A DNA stretch of 64,000 nucleotides. It comes from an uncultured Endozoicomonas sp. GTDB taxonomy: Bacteria > Pseudomonadota > Gammaproteobacteria > Pseudomonadales > Endozoicomonadaceae. A model generated the notes under the pieces. The model saw only the letters and a program-made list of their open reading frames with translations. It did no database searches and had not been told where the DNA came from. The stretch spans positions 62,001-126,000 of the forward strand of contig NZ_CANMAO010000008.1 of the NCBI RefSeq assembly GCF_947495845.1, read 5' to 3'. The translations under genes were made by a program, and so were the position numbers. This document shows, one piece after another, positions 52,498-60,481 of this stretch (positions are counted from its first letter, which is position 1; every line of letters starts with the position of its first letter).

Positions 52498-53835
52498 ATG
52501 GCTCGTAAATATTTTGGTACCGATGGTATTCGCGGTAAGGTCGGTGAGTTTCCTATCACGCCTGATTTCGTTCTCAAGCTTGGCTGGGCTGCGGGTCGTG
52601 TATTAGCGGACCAGGGTGAAGGTAAAGTCATCATTGGCAAAGATACCCGCATTTCTGGCTACATGTTTGAGTCTGCCCTGGAAGCTGGTTTGTCTGCCGC
52701 TGGTATTGATGTGGTATTGACCGGCCCAATGCCAACCCCTGCCATTGCGTACCTGACACGTACTTTTAATGGTCAGGCGGGTATCGTCATCAGTGCTTCC
52801 CATAACCCATTCTACGACAATGGAATTAAGTTCTTTGGTGGTGATGGCAATAAGCTGTCAGATGACGTTGAGATGAAAATCGAAGCGCTTCTGGATGCCG
52901 GTATAGACGTTGTGCCATCTGAACAACTGGGTAAAGTCAGTCGTCTTGATGATGCGGCAGGCCGTTACATCGAATACTGCAAGGCTAGCACGCCAAACCA
53001 GCTGGATCTTCGCGGTATGAAAATCGTCATCGATGCAGGCCATGGCGCAACCTATCAGGTTGGCCCGGCAGTGTTCCGTGAACTGGGCGCCGAAGTGATC
53101 GCCATGGGCATTAGCCCTGATGGTGTGAATATTAATGAAAATGCTGGTTCAACCAATCCTGCAGGCATGGCTGCCAAAGTCAAAGAAGTGGGTGCTGACC
53201 TTGGTATTGCCTTCGATGGCGATGGCGACCGGGTTATCATGGTAGACGACAAAGGTGAAATCATCGATGGTGATCAGCTGTTGTTTATTATTGCCATGGA
53301 TCGCAAAAAACGTGATGTTCTGAAAGGTGGAGTGGTTGGTACATTGATGACCAATCTCGGTATGGAAAATGCCCTTAAAGCTGCAAATGTTCCTTTTGCC
53401 CGAGCCAATGTAGGTGACCGTTACGTTAATGAACTACTGTTGGCTAATGATTGGCAGTTGGGCGGCGAATCCTCCGGACATATTATCTGTCGTGATGTTT
53501 CCACCACAGGCGATGGCATTGTCTCTGCGCTTCAGGTTCTGAAAGCTCTCCAGAATTCTGGCAAGCAACTATCTGAATTAATCAGCGCTATTGCACTTTA
53601 TCCTCAGACCATGATTAACGTCCGAGTTCAGAACAAGCGAGACACAAGCACCATTCCAGTTATTGTCGATGCGGTTAAGCAGGCTGAGATCGATATGGCA
53701 GGAAAAGGGCGTGTTCTGTTAAGGGCTTCTGGCACAGAGCCGGTTATTCGTGTCATGGTTGAAGGTGAAGACAGTGTTGAAGTGGACTCCCAGGCTAAAA
53801 AACTTGCGACGATTGTTGAGCATGAAATGTGCTGA
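52498..53835 (+). CDS. glmM: Phosphoglucosamine mutase GlmM
   Basis: GlmM (445 residues) converts glucosamine 6-phosphate to glucosamine 1-phosphate for UDP-GlcNAc and peptidoglycan. The phosphoserine lies in [15 protein letters not shown], the metal loop is FDGDGDR, the sugar loop GGESSGH and the phosphate loop [12 protein letters not shown]. It starts directly at ATG 52498. It is followed by an orphan minus-strand gene and then tpiA. Confidence 0.97.
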   Translation: MARKYFGTDGIRGKVGEFPITPDFVLKLGWAAGRVLADQGEGKVIIGKDTRISGYMFESALEAGLSAAGIDVVLTGPMPTPAIAYLTRTFNGQAGIVISASHNPFYDNGIKFFGGDGNKLSDDVEMKIEALLDAGIDVVPSEQLGKVSRLDDAAGRYIEYCKASTPNQLDLRGMKIVIDAGHGATYQVGPAVFRELGAEVIAMGISPDGVNINENAGSTNPAGMAAKVKEVGADLGIAFDGDGDRVIMVDDKGEIIDGDQLLFIIAMDRKKRDVLKGGVVGTLMTNLGMENALKAANVPFARANVGDRYVNELLLANDWQLGGESSGHIICRDVSTTGDGIVSALQVLKALQNSGKQLSELISAIALYPQTMINVRVQNKRDTSTIPVIVDAVKQAEIDMAGKGRVLLRASGTEPVIRVMVEGEDSVEVDSQAKKLATIVEHEMC

Positions 53836-53908
53836 CATAACTCAAAGAAAGAGTTCTGTGCGTTCCAGAATGCCTGTTAGTTTTTTATTACGATGACGTA
53901 ATCATATT

Positions 53909-54175
53909 TCAAGTTTGGCTATCGGGGTGTGGGACGAGTTGATTTGTTACATTTTCAGAGACATTCCTTTTTGTGATAGGAACAGTAGTGCTGGGATAAA
54001 CAGAACTACTGTTTGAGGGTTCTTCGCCCCATTCCAAGCCCAGGCAAGAAATAATCCCCCGTACTAATCGACCACCAAAAGAACTGCTGCTTTCAAGCTC
54101 TGATGCCTCATCGAGCTGTTGGGCGGTTGTATTACTTACAGGTGAGTAGTCGGCTCGAGGTGGCACGCTAGACAT
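53909..54175 (-). CDS. Hypothetical small protein between glmM and tpiA
   Basis: An 88-residue frame beginning MSSVPPRADYSPVSN, with CGCAGGAG 10 bases before the ATG, which is strong evidence for translation. It is Ser-rich (a run of four Ser near residue 33), with a short hydrophobic turn GRLVRGIISCLGLEW and a Thr/Asn-rich tail. I recognise no family. It is on the opposite strand to glmM and tpiA and has codon use similar to neighbours. Possibly a strain-specific gene. Confidence 0.5.
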   Translation of the reverse strand: MSSVPPRADYSPVSNTTAQQLDEASELESSSSFGGRLVRGIISCLGLEWGEEPSNSSSVYPSTTVPITKRNVSENVTNQLVPHPDSQT

Positions 54176-54366
54176 CTTTTATAACTCCTGCGGATTGAAA
54201 CTTACAGGATAAGATAGCGTATAAGCACCAAGAGCCGACACATTCAAAAGTTATTATTTTCTTCTGATGAGTGTCGAGTGCACGCTTTTTGCTGCTCCCT
54301 TGACTTATTGTATGTTTCTCTCGTTCAGGGTAGTATTCTCGCCTCGCGTCTAATGAGGTAAGCGAT

Positions 54367-55116
54367 ATGCGTCAGCCGCTTGTAGCTGGAAACTGGAAGA
54401 TGAATGGTTCATCAGACAGTATTCGAGAGCTGATTGATGGCATCCTTTCTGGGCTTGAAACCAAGGCTGAGGTGCTCGTATTTCCACCCCATGTGTATAT
54501 TCAACAGGTTCGTGACCTGCTGAGTGGTTCTCCTGTCAAATACGGTGTGCAGAATGCCTCCGATAAACTGTCAGGCGCCTATACCGGTGAGGTTTCCCCT
54601 CTGATGGCTAAAGATCTTGGTTGCGAATACGTTTTGATCGGTCATTCCGAGCGTCGTTCCATCTATGGTGAAACGGATGCAGATGTGGCTGAAAAATTCT
54701 GTGCTCTGGTAGATAATGGGTTGGTTCCGGTACTCTGTGTCGGCGAAACTCTGGAAGAGCGCGAATCTGGTGCAACCATGAAAGTGGTCGCAGAACAGAT
54801 TAACACTGTGCTTCGAGCCGCTGGTTCGGAGCGTCTGGCTAATTTTGTAATTGCCTATGAACCGGTTTGGGCGATTGGAACCGGCTTAACTGCTTCACCC
54901 GAGCAGGCTCAGGAAGTTCACGCGGACATCCGTGCCCTGCTGGCAGAGAACGATCCGTCCATGGCGGACAGAACCCGTATTCTCTATGGTGGCAGCATGA
55001 AGCCGGACAACGCAGTAGAGCTGATGGCTCAAACTGATGTGGACGGTGGTTTGATTGGCGGTGCTTCGCTGGTCGCTGCCGATTTCAAGGCGATTTGTCA
55101 CGCTGCAGGACAATAA
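54367..55116 (+). CDS. tpiA: Triosephosphate isomerase TpiA
   Basis: TpiA (249 residues) interconverts glyceraldehyde 3-phosphate and dihydroxyacetone phosphate. The catalytic Lys (GNWKMNG), His (IGHSERR), Glu (AYEPVWAIGTG) and phosphate loop (LYGGSMKPDNA, GGASL) are present. ATG 54367 with GTAAGCG upstream. Its TAA overlaps the secG ATG. Confidence 0.98.
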   Translation: MRQPLVAGNWKMNGSSDSIRELIDGILSGLETKAEVLVFPPHVYIQQVRDLLSGSPVKYGVQNASDKLSGAYTGEVSPLMAKDLGCEYVLIGHSERRSIYGETDADVAEKFCALVDNGLVPVLCVGETLEERESGATMKVVAEQINTVLRAAGSERLANFVIAYEPVWAIGTGLTASPEQAQEVHADIRALLAENDPSMADRTRILYGGSMKPDNAVELMAQTDVDGGLIGGASLVAADFKAICHAAGQ

Positions 55117-55520
55117 TGGAAACCATTATCCTTCTTGTGCACGTGCTTGTGGCTGTGGGCGTGATCGGTCTGATCATGCTCCAGCAGGGCAAAGGTGCAG
55201 AAACAGGAGCCAGTTTTGGCTCAGGGGCTTCCCAAACCGTATTTGGAAGCCAGGGCTCAGCTAACTTTCTGAGCCGTACAACCGCCATTCTGGCAACGAT
55301 CTTTTTCGTCACCAGCATTGGCCTGGCCATGATGGCCAGACAAAAAGCAGATGCGGTAACTAATGCCGGTTTGCCATCTGTTCAGGTTGAGCAGGTTGTA
55401 CCAGTGAACGACGCGCCCTTTTCGTTAGATTCAGTTGAAACGTCTACCGAAAGCGATGCGCCTGTGTTAGAGTCTCTGCCCGTTGAGAGCAGCAGCTCCG
55501 ACGCTCCTGTAAGCAACTGA
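55116..55520 (+). CDS. secG: Protein translocase subunit SecG
   Basis: SecG (134 residues) is the small SecYEG subunit. Two membrane segments (ETIILLVHVLVAVGVIGLIML, in part, and ATIFFVTSIGLAMMA) flank LQQGKGAETGASFGSGASQTVFG (in part), the signature. The last 60 residues are an acidic Ser/Val-rich tail longer than in E. coli. It overlaps tpiA (TAATG) and is followed by tRNA-Leu. Confidence 0.95.
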   Translation: METIILLVHVLVAVGVIGLIMLQQGKGAETGASFGSGASQTVFGSQGSANFLSRTTAILATIFFVTSIGLAMMARQKADAVTNAGLPSVQVEQVVPVNDAPFSLDSVETSTESDAPVLESLPVESSSSDAPVSN

Positions 55521-55597
55521 TTAATCAAACTTATTTATAAGTTGATTTCTAAAAAGCTTTCAGAAATAATTCAGCCGTCGCAGCAAGTGACGGTTAA

Positions 55598-55684
55598 GCC
55601 GAAGTGGTGGAATTGGTAGACACGCTGTCTTGAGGGGGCAGTGCCTGTATGGGCGTACGAGTTCGAGTCTCGTCTTCGGCACCA
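55598..55684 (+). tRNA. tRNA-Leu (anticodon GAG)
   Basis: An 87-base class II tRNA with acceptor GCCGAAG/CTTCGGC, long variable arm, anticodon loop CTTGAGG (GAG), T-loop GTTCGAGTC and encoded CCA. It reads CUU and CUC codons. Position after secG is conserved in gammaproteobacteria. Confidence 0.97.
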
Positions 55685-55690
55685 AATTAA

Positions 55691-55721
55691 AGTCTTTATC
55701 GAATAGATAAAGGCTTTTTTT
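55691..55721 (+). terminator. Rho-independent terminator after tRNA-Leu
   Basis: AGTCTTTATC/GATAAAGGCT (10 bp, one T-G pair) with a five-base loop is followed by a seven-T run, six bases after the tRNA. Confidence 0.88.
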
Positions 55722-56061
55722 GTATCTGTAAGAAATGCCTGATCTGCAAATTTCCTGATTAAGTGTACGATCGTCTTCTAGTCATCAGTAGTTCAATCCT
55801 CCCCCTTTTTTCTGAAAGTTGCTTAAGAATTATACTTATAAGTCTACTGTCGTCCTGATATGATTCGCACCAAGATTAGGCATGAATCAGAGAAATGCTC
55901 TTTTATGTTGTTTTATAGGGTGATCTTTCCCACATAAATCAATGAAAGGCAGTGATTTACGCTTTGGCATGGAACATGATATGTTTCTTCACCGAGTGGT
56001 ATTTATGGTTGATATCTGTCGTATAAAAATAAATGGGCAGTTATTACCAACAATTTGATAA

Positions 56062-56184
56062 TGGATCGCTAGGGTTCCGGCTGAAGGGTAAGAATAAGAA
56101 GGTTTATCTTCAGTGCCTGGTCCGAGAGCGATCGACCTCTAAGATGTTTTGGGGTTACACGGCGGGACAAAAGCCCGGGAGGTT
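56062..56184 (+). ncRNA. Guanidine-I (ykkC) riboswitch
   Basis: All conserved ykkC segments are present in order: CTAGGGTTCCGG (56069), CTGGTCCGAGAGCG (56117) and ACGGCGGGACAAAAGCCCGG (56159). P1 is exact (GATCGCT/AGCGATC), P2 has CTGAAG/CTTCAG, and P3 closes with ACCTC (56135-56139) and GAGGT (56179-56183). The ligand is guanidinium. Inference: when ligand is absent ACCTC could pair with the Shine-Dalgarno GAGG at 56234, giving a translational ON switch; no T-run terminator is seen. The 560-base gap from 55685 to 56243 otherwise looks AT-rich and holds the operon promoter. Confidence 0.93.
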
Positions 56185-56243
56185 GCTTGGTGAAAATGCC
56201 ATGAATACCACGTGTCTACCCAATAAAAAATCTGAGGGGCTAT

Positions 56244-57290
56244 ATGAAGCATACCTTCACAAGCGCGCTTGCCGCTGCTGCCATTCTTGGCAGTCTTTTC
56301 TCACCTGCCGCGTTAGCAAAAGATAATTTTAAGATCTGCTGGTCAATTTATGTGGGTTGGATGCCCTGGGAGTACGGCGATACTTCTGGCATTGTCGATA
56401 AGTGGGCTGACAAGTACGACATTGATATTGAAGTTGTACAAATCAACGATTACGTTGAGTCGATCAACCAATACACCGCAGGCGAATTTGATGGTTGCGC
56501 CATGACCAACATGGATGCACTGACCATACCTGCTGCCAGCGGCGTCGACAGCACTGCATTAATCGTTGGTGACTTCTCCAACGGTAACGATGCCATTATT
56601 CTCAAAGACAAAACGTCTCTAGCCGGTATTAAAGGACAGTCAGTCAACCTGGTGGAACTGAGCGTGAGTCATTACCTACTTGCCCGGGGTCTTGAGTCCG
56701 TTGGTCTTAGCGAAAAGGACATCAGCGTAATCAACACTTCGGATGCTGATATGGTTGCTGCTTTCACCACGGATGATGTCACTGCCGTGACTACGTGGAA
56801 CCCTCTGGTCAGTGAAATTACCGCAATGCCCGCCAGTCACAGCGTATTCGACAGTTCCCAGATTCCAGGTGAAATCATCGATACCCTGATGGTGAACACC
56901 GAAACCCTGAAAGAAAATCCAAAGTTAGGGAAAGCGTTGGTGGGTGCGTGGTACGAAATTATGGCGGGTATGGAGTCTGATAAATCCGTACGTGAACATA
57001 TGGGGAAGGCATCTGGCACTGACCTGTCCGGCTATGAAAGTCAGTTGGCGTCTACCAAGATGTTCTATCAGGCTGAAGATGCTGTTGAGTTTGTGAATAG
57101 CGACAGCCTGAAGCAGACCATGGAGTATGTTGCTGAGTTTTCATTTGACCATGGTCTTCTTGGTGAAGGTGCTCCCGATGCTGGCTTTATCGGTATTGAA
57201 ACGCCAAGTGGAGTATTCGGTGACGAAAGCAATGTAAAACTGCGCTTTGATCCAGCCTTTATGGCCATGGCTGCAGAAGGCAAACTCTAA
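56244..57290 (+). CDS. Guanidine/urea-type ABC transporter substrate-binding protein
   Basis: A 348-residue periplasmic binding protein of the NitT/TauA type associated with urea-carboxylase operons. Signal peptide (cleaved after ALA), then FKICWSIYVGWMPWEYGDTSG, the motif typical of these proteins, and NMDALTIPAASGVDST. GAGGGG precedes the ATG. It lies directly behind the guanidine riboswitch and in front of a permease and ATPase, so guanidine is the likely substrate. Confidence 0.88.
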   Translation: MKHTFTSALAAAAILGSLFSPAALAKDNFKICWSIYVGWMPWEYGDTSGIVDKWADKYDIDIEVVQINDYVESINQYTAGEFDGCAMTNMDALTIPAASGVDSTALIVGDFSNGNDAIILKDKTSLAGIKGQSVNLVELSVSHYLLARGLESVGLSEKDISVINTSDADMVAAFTTDDVTAVTTWNPLVSEITAMPASHSVFDSSQIPGEIIDTLMVNTETLKENPKLGKALVGAWYEIMAGMESDKSVREHMGKASGTDLSGYESQLASTKMFYQAEDAVEFVNSDSLKQTMEYVAEFSFDHGLLGEGAPDAGFIGIETPSGVFGDESNVKLRFDPAFMAMAAEGKL

Positions 57291-57341
57291 GTTTGCTCTC
57301 TTTGTCACCGCCAGAATGATAAGTAGTCAAGGTTGGAGCTT

Positions 57342-58157
57342 ATGAAGCGAATTATTAACCTGCGCCCATCCCGACCTCTGGCGGTAGCCTTGGGTATTGT
57401 GCCTTTTATTCTGATTTTGATGCTCTATTCCTGGGGCTCAGATTTGAGAAAGGCTGAAAATGAACGCGACAAACTACTGCCGAGCTTCACTGAAATACAA
57501 AAGGCTGTTGATCGTATGGCCTTCACGCCCAGCAAGCGTACTGGTGAATATCTGCTCTGGCAGGATACTAAAAGCAGCTTGAAACGATTGCTGTTGGGTA
57601 TTGTTATTGCTGCGATGGTGGGGCTCGTTGTTGGTGTGTTAACCGGTGCAATTCCATTGGCTGGTAGTCACTTAGGGGCTTTGACCACCGTCGTATCCAT
57701 GGTGCCGCCACTGGCGCTGTTGCCCATCTTATTCATTGTCTTTGGTTTGGGGGAAGTGTCGAAAGTAGTGCTTATTGTCATTGGCATAACTCCCTTTTTG
57801 ATACGAGATCTTGACCAGCGAACCCGGGAGTTACCCCAGGAGCAGTTGGTAAAAGCTCAGACCCTTGGAGGAAGCTCCTGGCAGATCATTTTGAGGGTTG
57901 TGCTGCCTCAGGTGATGCCCCGTCTAATGGACGCCATTCGTTTAAGTCTCGGAGCGGCCTGGTTGTTTCTTATTGCCGCTGAAGCGATTGCTGCGACGGA
58001 TGGACTTGGTTATCGAATTTTCCTTGTACGACGCTATCTGGCTATGGATGTTATTTTGCCCTACGTGATGTGGATAACGACATTGGCTTTCCTTTTGGAC
58101 TGGTCGCTTATCAGGGTATCCAAAATGATATTCCCCTGGTATCACACGGCAAAATAG
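57342..58157 (+). CDS. Guanidine/urea-type ABC transporter permease
   Basis: A 271-residue permease (TauC/SsuC family) with six segments, including LGIVIAAMVGLVVGVLTGAI, and the EAA loop (LVKAQTLGGSSWQIILRVVLPQVMPRLMDAIRLSLG, in part). The ATG at 57342 is used with GGAG four bases upstream. It is between the binding protein and the ATPase. Confidence 0.9.
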   Translation: MKRIINLRPSRPLAVALGIVPFILILMLYSWGSDLRKAENERDKLLPSFTEIQKAVDRMAFTPSKRTGEYLLWQDTKSSLKRLLLGIVIAAMVGLVVGVLTGAIPLAGSHLGALTTVVSMVPPLALLPILFIVFGLGEVSKVVLIVIGITPFLIRDLDQRTRELPQEQLVKAQTLGGSSWQIILRVVLPQVMPRLMDAIRLSLGAAWLFLIAAEAIAATDGLGYRIFLVRRYLAMDVILPYVMWITTLAFLLDWSLIRVSKMIFPWYHTAK

Positions 58158-58167
58158 GGAGCGTGAA

Positions 58168-58962
58168 ATGAAAGACGCATTTATTGCTTTCCAGCGTTGC
58201 GGCAAGCACTACGGCAGTCATGTGGTGTTGGAAAAGCTCAATGCCTCCGTTCAGGAAGGCGAGTTTGTCACCATGGTGGGCACTTCTGGTTGTGGCAAAA
58301 GCACATTCTTGAAGATGCTGCTGGGCACAGAAACACAGACGACGGGAAAACTGTTGTTTAATGGCCAGCCCATTGTGGCGGAGCCCAGTGAAGATCGAGG
58401 TGTGGTTTTTCAGAAGTATTCTGTCTTTCCTCATCTGTCTGTGCGGGATAATGTCGCGTTAGGCAGAGAGTTTGCTGAAAGCCCGTTGCTGGGAAAACTG
58501 TTTGGACAAAAGCGCAGGCAGGCACTGGCGGAAGCAGACCAGTGGTTAGAAGCGGTTGGGCTGGCAGCAGCCAGGGACAAATATCCCCATGAGTTATCCG
58601 GTGGTATGCAACAGCGGTTGGCTATTGCTCAGGCATTGATCAAACACCCAAAAGTTCTGCTTCTGGATGAGCCGTTTGGTGCTCTTGACCCAGGCATTCG
58701 CAAAGATATGCACGCGCTGATTTTGAAACTCTGGAAAGAAAATAATCTGACCATTTTCATGGTAACTCACGATTTACAGGAAGCGTTTTATCTGGGTACA
58801 CGACTGTGGGTGTTTGACTGGCCTCAGCATGAAGCTCAGGACAGTGACCAACACGGAGCGACTATCACGTTTGACTTGCCTATTGAACAGCGTGATGAGC
58901 TACAAGCGTCGGACTTGGAATTTCCGGAAAATGAAAGCCCTGTACTGATGGAAGTTGCCTGA
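58168..58962 (+). CDS. Guanidine/urea-type ABC transporter ATPase
   Basis: A 264-residue ATPase of the nitrate/taurine type. Walker A GTSGCGKST, signature LSGGMQQRLAIAQAL, Walker B LLLDEPFGALDPG, and H-loop VTHDLQEA. The last 45 residues (after PQHEAQDSDQ) are an extension typical of this operon-associated subfamily. It begins 10 bases after the permease and is followed by the UAAP genes. Confidence 0.92.
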   Translation: MKDAFIAFQRCGKHYGSHVVLEKLNASVQEGEFVTMVGTSGCGKSTFLKMLLGTETQTTGKLLFNGQPIVAEPSEDRGVVFQKYSVFPHLSVRDNVALGREFAESPLLGKLFGQKRRQALAEADQWLEAVGLAAARDKYPHELSGGMQQRLAIAQALIKHPKVLLLDEPFGALDPGIRKDMHALILKLWKENNLTIFMVTHDLQEAFYLGTRLWVFDWPQHEAQDSDQHGATITFDLPIEQRDELQASDLEFPENESPVLMEVA

Positions 58963-58999
58963 TAGTGCAGTTGTGAAAAAAGTTGTTCAGGAATAGAAC

Positions 59000-59737
59000 A
59001 TGACAACAATATCCAATCCTGAAGTTGGAAAACCTCAATACAAAACCACGATTCCCAGTGGTAGCCATTGGTCTTTGACGGTGCGAAGAGGTATGCAGTT
59101 GAAGCTGACTGACCTGACTGGCGGTGCCAATGTGGGGATGCTTTTTTATAATCCGATGCATCTTGAAGAAAAATACAACGCGCCGGATACACTGAAATGT
59201 CAGCATACATTTAAGTTAACTCGCGGTAACTGCCTTTATTCCGATATGGGGCGGATTTTTTGTTCCATTGTTGATGACTCTTTTGGCTGGCACGAGACGT
59301 TGTGTGGTAACAGTCATGGAGAGCATATTACAGAAAAGTGGGGGCAAAGAAATTATCAGCAGGATCGCAATCAATGGCATCAGAATGGCTACGACAGTTT
59401 TCTGGTGGAGCTGGCTAAATACGGATTAAAGCGAACAGCACTCGCCTCGAATATAAACTGGTTCAGTGAGGTTAGCGTCAGCGACGATGGTTCTTTATCC
59501 CTGAGTCGGCAGTCCAGGCAGGGCGACAATGTTAGCCTTCGTTTTGAAATGGACACGTTAGTCGTGTTGCATACCTGCCCTCACCCTCTGAATGATGCCG
59601 AGAGTTACCCACAGGCTTCGGTAGGTGTTGAAATCTCCCGGGCAGCGCCGGTGGGCGAAGACGATTTTTGCCAGAATCACTGTGCTGAAAATCGCAGGGG
59701 TTTTGACAACAACGCACTCTATCACCTCGGCGTGTAA
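59000..59737 (+). CDS. Urea carboxylase-associated protein 2 (carboxyguanidine deiminase subunit type)
   Basis: A 245-residue member of the urea_degr/DUF1989 family, known to lie next to urea (guanidine) carboxylase. Conserved features: [32 protein letters not shown] (in part), [20 protein letters not shown] and HTCPHPLND. In the guanidine pathway two such subunits deiminate carboxyguanidine to allophanate. Which of the two here is the A or B subunit is not settled by the sequence. Next gene begins 20 bases on. Confidence 0.85.
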   Translation: MTTISNPEVGKPQYKTTIPSGSHWSLTVRRGMQLKLTDLTGGANVGMLFYNPMHLEEKYNAPDTLKCQHTFKLTRGNCLYSDMGRIFCSIVDDSFGWHETLCGNSHGEHITEKWGQRNYQQDRNQWHQNGYDSFLVELAKYGLKRTALASNINWFSEVSVSDDGSLSLSRQSRQGDNVSLRFEMDTLVVLHTCPHPLNDAESYPQASVGVEISRAAPVGEDDFCQNHCAENRRGFDNNALYHLGV

Positions 59738-59757
59738 CACTGGAAAGGAGGCAAGTA

Positions 59758-60396
59758 ATGATTCAGGAAAGTACACGACAAAAAAAAGATGCCGAATACT
59801 CTGCAACGGTTGGTGCGGGTGATTATTTCATTAAAACCATTAAACAAGGTCAGACCTGCCGTATTGTGGATCTCGAAGGCAATCAGGCGGCTGATACCTT
59901 ATTTTTCAGTGCCGCTGAACCCGATGAACGTTACAGTGCCATGGATACCATTCGGGAGCAGAGCAATGTTTATCTGACCACCGGTTCGGTACTGAAAAGC
60001 TGTGAAAATAATGATCTGCTTAAAATCGTTGCGGATACCTGTGGGCGTCACGATACAGTGGGTGGAGCCTGCGCCACCGAATCCAATACCGTAAGATACG
60101 ATTTAGAAAAGCGTTGCATGCACGCCTGCCGGGATTCCTGGATGCTCGCTATTCAGGAGAATGAATCTTACGGGCTAAATAAAGAACATATTACCCACAA
60201 CATTAATTTCTTTATGAATGTGCCAGTGACTTCTGAAGGAAAACTTACCTTCGAGGACGGTATTTCTGCGCCCGGCAAATATGTAGAGCTGGAAGCGCTG
60301 ATGGATGTGGTGGTGTTGATTTCTAATTGTCCCCAGTTAAACAACCCTTGCAATGGTTACAACCCGACACCCATTGAAGTTCTGGTCTGGGACTAA
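59758..60396 (+). CDS. Urea carboxylase-associated protein 1 (carboxyguanidine deiminase subunit type)
   Basis: A 212-residue paralogue of the preceding gene: [52 protein letters not shown] and [20 protein letters not shown] are family blocks, with conserved Cys ([22 protein letters not shown]) that may bind metal. GGAAAGGAGG precedes the ATG at 59758. With the previous gene and the carboxylase it forms the guanidine-to-allophanate route. Confidence 0.87.
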   Translation: MIQESTRQKKDAEYSATVGAGDYFIKTIKQGQTCRIVDLEGNQAADTLFFSAAEPDERYSAMDTIREQSNVYLTTGSVLKSCENNDLLKIVADTCGRHDTVGGACATESNTVRYDLEKRCMHACRDSWMLAIQENESYGLNKEHITHNINFFMNVPVTSEGKLTFEDGISAPGKYVELEALMDVVVLISNCPQLNNPCNGYNPTPIEVLVWD

Positions 60397-60414
60397 TACC
60401 AATCAAAAAGAAGA

Positions 60415-60462
60415 GCCGCCGGGACGACCCGGTAAGGCTTCAGATAAAGCGGGACGACCCGC
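60415..60462 (+). ncRNA. Guanidine-II (mini-ykkC) riboswitch inside the operon
   Basis: Two hairpins with ACGA loops are seen: CCGGGACGACCCGG (60419-60432; the first can extend by GCC/GGC, 60415-60417 and 60436-60438) and GCGGGACGACCCGC (60449-60462), with a 16-base linker. This tandem GGGACGRCCC pattern is the guanidine-II signature, each loop binding guanidinium. It lies between the UAAP1 stop (60396) and the carboxylase ATG (60482). No clear Shine-Dalgarno is visible in the 19 bases after the second hairpin, so the exact control mechanism is uncertain. Confidence 0.9.
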
Positions 60463-60481
60463 ACAATAATTATAAATAATT

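Noticed and set aside
56033-56326. 97-residue frame overlapping the guanidine-I region and the binding-protein start
   Set aside because: It runs through the riboswitch aptamer and into another frame of a clear signal peptide; the structured RNA explains the sequence.
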